DNA of 36,565 nt. It comes from a virus. The position numbers were made by a program, and so were the translations under genes. The notes below the pieces were generated by a model. That model was not told the origin of the DNA and searched no databases. It worked only from the letters and a program-made list of their open reading frames with translations. Every line of letters begins with the position of its first letter. Within the stretch, counting starts at the first letter, position 1. The stretch is from IMG/VR virus record IMGVR_UViG_3300030061_000766, positions 1 to 36,565 of that record; one strand, written 5' to 3'. Shown in pieces: positions 1 through 6,022 of the stretch.

Positions 1-69
1 GACTTATTACAAAAATTGCAAGATCAACAAACACAATTAACGCCTATTATGCAAAGTTCATTTGTATAG
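1..69 (+). CDS. C-terminal end of probable portal (head-tail connector) protein, partial
   Basis: An open frame runs in from the left edge and ends at TAG 67-69, giving 22 residues that are Gln-rich and start DLLQKLQDQQ. Nothing in so short a tail identifies the product. The call rests on gene order: in T7-like and related marine podoviruses the portal gene lies directly before the scaffold gene, and the next gene here looks like a scaffold. Gln-rich helical tails are common at portal C-termini. The start is outside the window. Confidence 0.5.
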   Translation, partial: DLLQKLQDQQTQLTPIMQSSFV

Positions 70-80
70 GCTAAAGAATT

Positions 81-120
81 TGACGGCTACCTAGACTCCT
101 CGTCTGGCCCCGTCTTTAAT
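81..120 (+). other. GC-rich stem-loop between portal and scaffold genes
   Basis: In this AT-rich genome the gap holds a folded-looking element. GACGG (82-86) can pair with CCGTC (110-114), and inside it CC(T)AGAC (90-96) can pair with GTCTGG (102-107) around a TCCTC loop, followed by CTTTAAT. It resembles a weak intrinsic terminator or an RNA processing/attenuation element before scaffold and capsid. The T-tract is short, so termination is uncertain. Confidence 0.45.
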
Positions 121-167
121 ACCAACAGTAGCTACCCACAACATAGTGGCCCTGCATGGAGGTGAAG

Positions 168-1019
168 ATGACTGATACAACAAATCAACAAATAGAGGAA
201 CCAAAAAAGAAATCGCCTACCCCAACACCATATATGGGTAAAGATAGGGTTTTTGAAAGTAAACAAGAAATTACTAAAGAAGCAGACGCATTGCGATCTA
301 CAGAAACTAGTAACGAAGAATTACCAAAAAAAACCACAGGCACCGAGCATGATTACAAAAAGCGATATGATGATTTAAAATCACATTATGATACAAAATT
401 ATCTACATGGAGAAAAGAAAAAGAAGAAATTCTTACTCAACTCCAAACAAATAAAAAATCAAATGTGGTAATGCCAAAAACACCAGAAGAAATTGAAAAA
501 TTTAAACAAGAAAATCCTGATGTTTATGACGTTATTGAAACTATCGCAAGTATGAAAACAGACTCTAGAGTACAAGATGTTGAAGAACATTTGAATATTC
601 TACGAGAAAAAGAGTTTGAGCTTGAAAGGCAAAATGCACAGAGAGAACTTTTAAACCATCACTCAGATTTTCTCGAACTGAAAGATAGTGAAGAATTTAC
701 TGAATGGTTAAAAGATCAACCTGATAATATTGCTGAAGGTGTCACTAAAAATGCCACAGATGTTAGATGGGCCGTGAGGACTATTGACCTTTATAAACTT
801 GACAAGGGTATTGGTAAACCAAAGTCTAAATCTAGAAAACCTAGTGATGCTGCAAAAGTTGTAAAAACAACTACAGCTTCGCAAGACATTACAGATAAAA
901 ATCAAGGAAAAAAGATTTGGACATATGAAGAGATTTCTCGATTAAAACCGCATGAATTTGTGAGGCTAGAAGAAGAAATTGATCTAGCAAATCGAGAGGG
1001 TCGAATCAGAGAACAATAA
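168..1019 (+). CDS. Capsid scaffolding protein
   Basis: This 283-residue, highly charged protein is rich in Lys and Glu, with a long predicted helical/coiled-coil middle (a KKRYDDLKSHYD-type segment followed by a Glu/Arg-rich helix) and no recognisable enzyme motif. Scaffolds direct procapsid assembly and leave before or during packaging. The position between a probable portal end and the capsid gene is the T7-like order, and a C-terminal region like DLYKLDKGIGKPKSKSRK fits marine podovirus scaffolds as I know them. An ATG at 156 is in frame, but GGAGGTGA at 158-165 sits just before the ATG at 168, so I use 168; a start at 156 would place the ribosome site inside the gene. Confidence 0.8.
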   Translation: MTDTTNQQIEEPKKKSPTPTPYMGKDRVFESKQEITKEADALRSTETSNEELPKKTTGTEHDYKKRYDDLKSHYDTKLSTWRKEKEEILTQLQTNKKSNVVMPKTPEEIEKFKQENPDVYDVIETIASMKTDSRVQDVEEHLNILREKEFELERQNAQRELLNHHSDFLELKDSEEFTEWLKDQPDNIAEGVTKNATDVRWAVRTIDLYKLDKGIGKPKSKSRKPSDAAKVVKTTTASQDITDKNQGKKIWTYEEISRLKPHEFVRLEEEIDLANREGRIREQ

Positions 1020-1054
1020 TAATCAATCAGATAACTTTTTAAAGGAGAAAGGTT

Positions 1055-2011
1055 ATGGCTTTTAGTACAGCTGCTGGTTACGACAACCTCGTCAATGGGG
1101 CTTTCGTTCCTAGCATATTTAGTCAAAAAGTTCTCAAGTTCTTCCGTAGATCTTCGGTTGTAGAAGCAATTACTAACACCGACTATGCTGGAGAAATAGA
1201 AAATTTTGGCGACACAGTTAAGATAATCAAGGAACCGACAATCACAGTTTCTGCTTATCAACGTGGAGCAACTTTAAATCCACAAGATCTTACAGATACA
1301 GAAATTACTCTTACTGTAGATCAAGGTAATGCTTTTTCATTCAGAGTGGATGACATTGAAGAAAGACACAGCCATCTTAATTTTGAGTCTTTGGCAACTT
1401 CTTCTGGTGCATATGCTCTTAAAAGGCAATACGACTTTAACGTGTTAACTAACATTAACTCAAACGCAACTACAGATACAACTAACTTAGGTGCTGCTAG
1501 TTCTGCTATATCATGCAATACTGGTAATGAGTGTGCGAACTACCTTAGTACAGCCGCTCGTTTACTTGACGAAAATGACGTTCCAGAAGAAGGAAGATGG
1601 TGTGTTGCACCTCCTCAGTTTTTTGAAATACTTCGTCAAGCTGACGCTAAGTTGATGGATTCAAGTGTAACTGGTGAAAATCAGTCTGCCCTTTTGAATG
1701 GTGCTGTTACAGCAAGACAAGTTCATGGGTTCACACTTTATCAGTCTAATGCTATTGCAGTTAGTTCCACAGGTTCTTCTGCTACAGCAACTTTTGGACC
1801 ATCATCTACAAGTGGTGAAACTAATGTTCTTTTTGGTCATATGAGTGCAGTTGCTACTGCATCACATATTGCTAAAACAGAAGTAGTTCGTGATCCAAAC
1901 AGCTTTGCTGACATTGTGCGTGGTTTACACGTCTTTGGAAGAAAAGTTCTTAGACCATCCGGAACAGGATTTACTGGAGTTCTCTCTGGTGTTCCTGATC
2001 TTAACACTTAA
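1055..2011 (+). CDS. Major capsid protein
   Basis: This 318-residue protein follows the scaffold gene and is preceded by a strong ribosome site (AAAGGAG at 1040-1046). Its N-terminus (MAFSTAAGYDNL, then VPSIFSQKVLKFFRRSSVVE) and the segment with GDTVKI are typical of the marine podovirus capsid family with the HK97 fold: an N-arm, a long helix, then beta-rich domains. The C-terminus contains HVFGRKVLRPSG. It forms the icosahedral shell. Gene order and family look agree, and no Cys-rich or enzymatic motif argues against it. Confidence 0.88.
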   Translation: MAFSTAAGYDNLVNGAFVPSIFSQKVLKFFRRSSVVEAITNTDYAGEIENFGDTVKIIKEPTITVSAYQRGATLNPQDLTDTEITLTVDQGNAFSFRVDDIEERHSHLNFESLATSSGAYALKRQYDFNVLTNINSNATTDTTNLGAASSAISCNTGNECANYLSTAARLLDENDVPEEGRWCVAPPQFFEILRQADAKLMDSSVTGENQSALLNGAVTARQVHGFTLYQSNAIAVSSTGSSATATFGPSSTSGETNVLFGHMSAVATASHIAKTEVVRDPNSFADIVRGLHVFGRKVLRPSGTGFTGVLSGVPDLNT

Positions 2012-2025
2012 GGGGAGTATATATT

Positions 2026-2496
2026 ATGGCTACATATAATGCAACTCATAGCAGTGCAGGAACAGTAGGTCATCCTTCTGGTGCTGCCAAAGCCTATGTT
2101 ATTACTTCTCCAGTTTATGATGCTGTTGACAATACAGACTTAGAGCAAGGCGACATTGTTCAATTAATAGATCTACCTGCTGACACAATGGTTGTTGGTG
2201 GTTGTATCGAAATTCTTGAAGCATCTGGTAATGCACAAATCACTTTTGATGTGGGTATTACAGGTGGTGATGTTGACGCTTTTGTTGATGGTGCTGCCTC
2301 TAATGGTACCACTGCTGTCAATTTTGGTGCTCAAAGTACAGATTCAGCTATGGTAACTGCTGCTGATACACTAGATCTTCTAGTTATTGATGGTGGTTCT
2401 ACTAAAACTACTGCATGGAGATTCCGTGCTCACGTTGTTTTAGTTGACGTTTCTAAAAACCCTGTTGAGTCTGCTACAGTTTCAACTGGTACATAG
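2026..2496 (+). CDS. Small head protein, possible capsid decoration or head-fibre protein
   Basis: This 156-residue protein is rich in Gly, Ala, Thr and Val, with alternating hydrophobic strands and few charges, as expected of a beta-sandwich virion protein. It has a good ribosome site (GGGGAG) 14 bases after the capsid stop. A gene in this slot is usual in related marine phages and is generally a minor head or decoration protein. No catalytic motif is seen. The terminator that follows would let it be co-expressed at high level with the capsid protein, which fits a decoration role, but the exact function is inference. Confidence 0.6.
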   Translation: MATYNATHSSAGTVGHPSGAAKAYVITSPVYDAVDNTDLEQGDIVQLIDLPADTMVVGGCIEILEASGNAQITFDVGITGGDVDAFVDGAASNGTTAVNFGAQSTDSAMVTAADTLDLLVIDGGSTKTTAWRFRAHVVLVDVSKNPVESATVSTGT

Positions 2497-2513
2497 TATT
2501 ATATTAAGGTTTC

Positions 2514-2547
2514 GGGGGGTTCCTTAAAAACCCCTCATATTTTCCCT
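2514..2547 (+). terminator. Rho-independent-like terminator after the capsid genes
   Basis: GGGGGGTT (2514-2521) can pair with AACCCCTC (2529-2536), an 8-bp stem with one G-U pair and a 7-base loop, followed by ATATTTTCC. Its place right after capsid and head-protein genes parallels the T7 terminator after gene 10. Readthrough must occur if the genes downstream share the same promoter. Confidence 0.65.
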
Positions 2548-2580
2548 CATTGCTGAGTTCAAATTAAAGAGGAATAGTAA

Positions 2581-3225
2581 ATGTTTTTTATTAAATTACT
2601 TACAGAAGAGAATGTTAAATATTGCACAAATGCAATAAAGAAGTTAAAGTACAAAGATGGTAGTTTTACACAGCCTTTAAATAAAATATATAGTGTAAAA
2701 CAAAATCAAGAAATACTTGGTGTACCAGAAAGTGTACGAAAATATTTAATTGATATTTTTTATAATCACGATTTTATAGATTCAGTCTATTGTCCAAATA
2801 GAATATCAGTAAATTTTTATAATAAGTATCAAAAAGATGACTTCTATGACCTTCATGTAGATTCATTTAGAGCAACACCAAAATCAAACAATGTATACTT
2901 TGACTATGGTTTCTCTATAAATTTAACAGATAAGTATGAAGGTGGAGAATTTTTTCTTCAAACAGAAGTAGGACCAATGTCGTTTAAGTTGGCTTCTGGA
3001 GAAGCAGCAGTTTTCCCAATTATATATCCGCATGGTGTAAATAAAGTTACATCAGGAATAAGAGAAAATATATTAGGTTGGTTTTCATCAAATGTATCGT
3101 ATGAGCAATCTTTTATTTTAAAAAATTTATATGACGTACAAGCACATCTAAAAGAAAAAAATAAAGAAAAGTTTGTACAAACCACACTAGTTCAATCATA
3201 TTTGAAAAAAGCGTGGGGTAAGTAA
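2581..3225 (+). CDS. 2-oxoglutarate/Fe(II) dioxygenase, PKHD (prolyl/lysyl hydroxylase-like) type, copy 1
   Basis: This 214-residue protein carries the facial triad of the family: H92 and D94 in YDLHVDSF, H151 in IIYPHGV, and R161 as the 2-oxoglutarate-binding Arg. The context YEGGEF, a VFPIIYPH strand, then W-F-x-S-N matches the PiuC/YbiX PKHD-type hydroxylases (YEGGEL...YPSTSLHRVTPV...R...W-x-Q-S). These enzymes oxidise a substrate with O2 and 2-oxoglutarate, giving succinate and CO2; the substrate here is unknown. It is preceded by AGAGGAAT and followed by a paralogue through a TAATG overlap. The base composition is more AT-rich than the capsid genes, suggesting later acquisition. Confidence 0.85.
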   Translation: MFFIKLLTEENVKYCTNAIKKLKYKDGSFTQPLNKIYSVKQNQEILGVPESVRKYLIDIFYNHDFIDSVYCPNRISVNFYNKYQKDDFYDLHVDSFRATPKSNNVYFDYGFSINLTDKYEGGEFFLQTEVGPMSFKLASGEAAVFPIIYPHGVNKVTSGIRENILGWFSSNVSYEQSFILKNLYDVQAHLKEKNKEKFVQTTLVQSYLKKAWGK

Positions 3226-3881
3226 TGATATATAAATTATTTACAGATGAAGAAACAGATAGTATACTTGCAAGACTTAATAAAAATTTTGTAGATGGTA
3301 AAAATACACAAAAGTTAAGTAATGTTTACAGTATAAAAGAAAACAAAGAAACATTAATTACTCCAAAAATAGATGAATATATAGGTAATATATTTAAAAA
3401 TAAAAAAGCTATTAAAAAAATATATGCACCTACAAAAATAAAAAATAGAATTTACAATAACTACAACACCAACGATTTTTATGATTACCATGTAGATTCT
3501 TTTCAATCATCTGATAGTAAAATGTTATACAATTATGGTTTTACTATAAGTTTAAGTGATGACTATGAGGGTGGAGACTTTGTTTTACAAACAGAAGCAG
3601 GTGAGATAGCATATAATATTGGTAAGGGTCAGATAGTAATCTTTCCAATTATCTATCCACACAAAGTAACACCAATTATTAGTGGGCGTAGACAAAATAT
3701 TATAGGTTGGTTTGAGTCTAATATTACTTATGAACAATCATTTGTACTAAAAAATTTAGAAGAAATTGCAACTATAAATTTAGAATTATTACAGAGTAAC
3801 ACAGAGCAAGTTTTATTTAAAGAATTATTGATAAAGACCGCATTAGTTCAAAATTATTTAGTAACAAAATGGGGTTTTTAA
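3225..3881 (+). CDS. 2-oxoglutarate/Fe(II) dioxygenase, PKHD type, copy 2
   Basis: This 218-residue paralogue of the preceding gene starts inside its stop codon (TAATG). The triad is H89, D91 (YDYHVDSF) and H146, with R156 for 2-oxoglutarate. The two proteins share long runs with small changes, such as GGEFFLQTE versus GGDFVLQTE and the endings LVQSYLKKAWGK versus LVQNYLVTKWGF, so they arose by tandem duplication and then diverged. All catalytic residues are intact in both, so neither looks like a decaying copy. The substrates may differ. Low GC and many AAA/AAT codons match copy 1. Confidence 0.85.
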   Translation: MIYKLFTDEETDSILARLNKNFVDGKNTQKLSNVYSIKENKETLITPKIDEYIGNIFKNKKAIKKIYAPTKIKNRIYNNYNTNDFYDYHVDSFQSSDSKMLYNYGFTISLSDDYEGGDFVLQTEAGEIAYNIGKGQIVIFPIIYPHKVTPIISGRRQNIIGWFESNITYEQSFVLKNLEEIATINLELLQSNTEQVLFKELLIKTALVQNYLVTKWGF

Positions 3882-3882
3882 A

Positions 3883-4602
3883 ATGAACATAGTAGAAAAA
3901 CAAAAGCAAGTTCATGGTAATATATTTAAACCTATAGCTGATACAGAAGTTTTAACTCCATTTGGACCAGTTATAGCCTATAAAAAATTATCAGATAAAT
4001 TTGTTAAAGAATTAAATTCTCATATTGATGATGATTTACCAGATCACTCAGATTATTTAGTTGGTAAAGTAAAACAAGAAACAAGATTTACAGATGCTAT
4101 AAGTAAAGTATTTATAGGTGAACTTGGTGGTTTTATTTTTGAATATTATAAATATTGTTTTGAACGTGCAAAAATGGTAGAGGATAGTTTACCTAGAGAT
4201 GTAGATTATCAATTAAATGTTATAAATGGTTGGTTTGTTAGACAATACGCAAATGAGTACAATCCAATGCACATCCATACAAACTGTTCAATATCTTGTG
4301 TAGGTTATTTAGCTTTACCAGAAAAGTTTGAAGAAGAATGTGAAGAAGATTATAAAGATCATCACCCTTCACATGGACATATACAGTTTAGTAATGGATC
4401 ACCTAATTGGATGGAAAGTTCAGGATTTGTTGCTAAACCAAGAGTAGGTGATTTTTACTTGTTTCCTTCAAAGTTATTACATACTGTATATCCGTTTTAT
4501 TCTGAAGGAGAACGTAGGTCGTTTAGTGTAAATATGGAAATAGCATCAGCACCAAAAGGATCATTAACAAATGACGGAAAAGAAAAAAAGAAAAAAAAGT
4601 GA
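3883..4602 (+). CDS. 2-oxoglutarate/Fe(II) oxygenase of a second subfamily (PF13759/TIGR02466-like)
   Basis: This 239-residue protein has probable metal ligands in YNPMHIHTNCS (H130, H132) and LLHTVYPF (H200), with R212 in RRSFSVNM as the likely 2-oxoglutarate contact. GDFYLFPSKLLH is the typical strand before the distal His. The H-x-H rather than H-x-D start and the overall spacing suggest the putative 2OG-Fe(II) family seen in many marine phages and hosts, not the PKHD type of its two neighbours. It ends in a Lys run encoded by an A-rich stretch that overlaps the next gene. Substrate unknown. Confidence 0.75.
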   Translation: MNIVEKQKQVHGNIFKPIADTEVLTPFGPVIAYKKLSDKFVKELNSHIDDDLPDHSDYLVGKVKQETRFTDAISKVFIGELGGFIFEYYKYCFERAKMVEDSLPRDVDYQLNVINGWFVRQYANEYNPMHIHTNCSISCVGYLALPEKFEEECEEDYKDHHPSHGHIQFSNGSPNWMESSGFVAKPRVGDFYLFPSKLLHTVYPFYSEGERRSFSVNMEIASAPKGSLTNDGKEKKKKK

Positions 4603-4873
4603 TATGTCTGGTTTGACTATCAAGGGAGGGCATAAACGCCCAACTAAAAAAGGTGCTGGCATGACTGAAAAAGGTGTAGCAGCATATAGAAGAAAAAATC
4701 CCGGTAGTAAATTACAAACCGCTGTTACTGGTAAAGTTAAACCCGGATCAAAGGCTGCTAAAAGACGCAAGAGTTATTGTGCAAGATCCGCAGGACAAAT
4801 GAAGAAGTTTCCTAAAGCTGCCAAAGATCCTAACAGTAGATTAAGGCAAGCTCGTAAACGATGGAAATGTTGA
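4571..4873 (+). CDS. Small Lys/Arg-rich protein with conserved RRKSYCARSAGQMKK motif
   Basis: This 100-residue, very basic protein overlaps the end of the preceding oxygenase by 32 bases. It contains YRRKNPGSKLQTAVTGK, then RRKSYCARSAGQMKK, and ends KRWKC; I recognise this pattern from small conserved phage proteins of unknown function in marine myo- and podoviruses. The start at 4571 has AAAAGGA about 10 bases upstream; an internal ATG at 4604, directly after the oxygenase stop, is an alternative and would give 89 residues. A nucleic-acid-binding or virion-internal role is plausible from the charge but not shown. Confidence 0.7.
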   Translation: MTEKKKRKKSDMSGLTIKGGHKRPTKKGAGMTEKGVAAYRRKNPGSKLQTAVTGKVKPGSKAAKRRKSYCARSAGQMKKFPKAAKDPNSRLRQARKRWKC

Positions 4874-4876
4874 TAG

Positions 4877-5011
4877 TTGTTACCTGACAACGATAACAAA
4901 GAGCTTGAAGAATTAGATAAAAAGATTGAACAAGCAAAAATAAACCAAACCAATAAAATGTTACGGAGAAATACAAATGTACGGAATGAAGAAAAAGAAG
5001 AAGATGAATAA
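4877..5011 (+). CDS. Possible 44-residue charged protein (TTG start)
   Basis: An open frame starting at TTG just after an in-frame TAG encodes a charged, helix-prone peptide with KELEELDKKIEQAK, then a basic patch and a Glu-rich end. It fills the 103-base gap between two small genes and overlaps the next by 35 bases. There is no clear ribosome site and no ATG, so it would depend on re-initiation after the stop at 4871. The amino acid pattern looks protein-like, but this may be chance. Confidence 0.3.
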   Translation: MLPDNDNKELEELDKKIEQAKINQTNKMLRRNTNVRNEEKEEDE

Positions 5012-5252
5012 AGGTGGTAAATCTTTTCCTGATCTTAACAAAGATGGTAAAATTACTCAAGCTGACATCTTAATGGGTAGAGGTGTTGTTGGTAAAAAGA
5101 AAATGATGTATGGCGGTATGATGTCAAAGAAAAAGAAAATGATGGGTGGCGGTATGATGTACGGCAAGAAAAAAATGATGGATGGTGGCAATGTTTCAAA
5201 AGGTGGAAACGAAAGACTCTATCCTTATGGTAAAACAAATTTATTAGGTTAA
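4977..5252 (+). CDS. Lys/Met/Gly-rich small protein with a dockerin/EF-hand-like calcium loop
   Basis: This 91-residue protein has two parts. Residues 19-30 form DLNKDGKITQAD, an almost ideal EF-hand/dockerin-type loop (ligand positions D19, N21, D23, K25 by backbone, T27, D30). The rest is low-complexity, with repeated units of the form MMYGGMMSKKKK and MMGGGMMYGKKK. CGGAG lies 8 bases before the ATG. Similar small proteins with a PDLNGDGK-like motif occur in marine phages, without known function as far as I know. The charge suggests contact with DNA, RNA or an acidic surface; calcium binding is inferred from the motif only. Confidence 0.7.
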   Translation: MYGMKKKKKMNKGGKSFPDLNKDGKITQADILMGRGVVGKKKMMYGGMMSKKKKMMGGGMMYGKKKMMDGGNVSKGGNERLYPYGKTNLLG

Positions 5253-5258
5253 TAAATA

Positions 5259-5435
5259 ATGGCTAAAAGCACAGTAAATAAAGCAGGGAATTACACCAAA
5301 CCAACCATGCGTAAAAATCTTTTTAGTAGAATAAAGGCTGGTAATAAAGGTGGTCCTGCTGGTAAATGGTCGGCAAGAAAAGCACAAATGCTTGCTAAAC
5401 AATATAAAGCAAAAGGCGGAGGCTACAGAAGCTAA
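5259..5435 (+). CDS. Small basic conserved phage protein (58 residues)
   Basis: This 58-residue protein begins MAKSTVNKAGNYTKP and ends WSARKAQMLAKQYKAKGGGY plus two residues. It is strongly basic with no hydrophobic core of note. I recognise the pattern (N-terminal NKAGNYTKP, central GKWSARKAQ, C-terminal GGGYR) from small hypothetical proteins of marine phages. It starts 7 bases after the previous stop and ends in TAATG, which starts the next gene, so translation is coupled. No function can be assigned. Confidence 0.75.
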   Translation: MAKSTVNKAGNYTKPTMRKNLFSRIKAGNKGGPAGKWSARKAQMLAKQYKAKGGGYRS

Positions 5436-5671
5436 TGGCAATGGGAGTTCCACATTATTACAAAGATGGCAAACCGCTTGGTGCTGGCGGTATGGGTCAG
5501 TATCATAAAATGAAAGATGGTACATTACACTCAGGTAAAACACACACTAAAAGCAGTAAAAGACTTTTTCATTTTAATGAATTGTCTAAAACTGCAAAAT
5601 TAAAAGCTAAAAAAAATCAAGATACGTTTTTAAAGAAGAAAAAAAATGGCTCTAAAAAAATCACAACGTAG
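5435..5671 (+). CDS. Small basic protein with SSKRLFHFNELSK motif
   Basis: This 78-residue protein starts in the TAATG overlap with the preceding gene. It reads MAMGVPHYYKDGK, then HKMKDGTLHSGKTHTKSS, KRLFHFNELSKTAK and a Lys-rich tail. The pattern is that of a conserved small phage protein that often sits with the other Lys-rich proteins of this block. Its 3' end overlaps the next gene by 26 bases. Function unknown; the charge suggests binding to nucleic acid or inclusion in the virion, which is inference. Confidence 0.7.
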   Translation: MAMGVPHYYKDGKPLGAGGMGQYHKMKDGTLHSGKTHTKSSKRLFHFNELSKTAKLKAKKNQDTFLKKKKNGSKKITT

Positions 5672-5894
5672 TTTAAAGGCTTGGGGAAAACAAAAATGGC
5701 GTACCAAATCTGGCAAACCATCTGGAAAAACTGGAGAGAGATACTTACCAGAGAAAGCAATCAAAGCCCTATCATCTGCGGAGTATGCGGCAACGACAAA
5801 AGCGAAGCGAAAAGGAACAAAGCAGGGAAAACCATCTGTGAAACAACCGAAGAAAATTGCAGATAAAACTAGAAAGTATAGAAAGTTTAGTTGA
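5646..5894 (+). CDS. Lys-rich small protein, DUF5872-like
   Basis: This 82-residue protein has WGKQKWRTKSGKPSGKTGER, then YLPEKAIKALSSAEYAATTK and KQPKKIADKTRKY. The order of a WxTKSGKPS motif, a GERYLPEKA motif and ALSSxEYAAT is what I know from the DUF5872 family, found in phages and giant viruses and without assigned function. AAAGAAG precedes the ATG. The frame at 5681-5866 inside it is a shadow. It ends in TGATG, shared with the next start. Confidence 0.75.
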   Translation: MALKKSQRSLKAWGKQKWRTKSGKPSGKTGERYLPEKAIKALSSAEYAATTKAKRKGTKQGKPSVKQPKKIADKTRKYRKFS

Positions 5895-6022
5895 TGAGTT
5901 TGCCTACTTGTCAATGTCCTATTTGTGATGATCAAAATTGTTTTTGTGATTGTTCAAATTGTGATGATAAATATTGTACTTGTATGTGTCATTTTTTAAA
6001 AGAAAACGAAACGGATAAATAA
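5894..6022 (+). CDS. Cysteine-rich metallothionein-like miniprotein (42 residues)
   Basis: This 42-residue protein has ten Cys (6, 8, 11, 16, 18, 20, 23, 28, 30, 32) and His33. Residues 8-20 and 20-32 are two copies of CxxCDDxxCxCxC with a 12-residue period sharing Cys20. The dense CxC/CxxC spacing with almost no hydrophobic core is the signature of metallothioneins, which bind several Zn or Cu ions through thiolate clusters. Start and stop are locked into the operon: ATG overlaps the preceding stop (TGATG) and TAA overlaps the next start (TAATG), which strongly supports a real gene. Secreted Cys-rich peptides are less likely because no signal peptide is present. Metal type and role are unknown. 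Confidence 0.8.
   Translation: MSLPTCQCPICDDQNCFCDCSNCDDKYCTCMCHFLKENETDK

Noticed and set aside
156-167. ATG at 156 as start of the scaffold gene
   Set aside because: The ribosome site GGAGGTGA lies between it and the ATG at 168, so 168 is the likely start.
5681-5866. 61-codon frame inside the DUF5872-like gene
   Set aside because: It overlaps fully with a recognisable conserved protein and encodes no conserved pattern.
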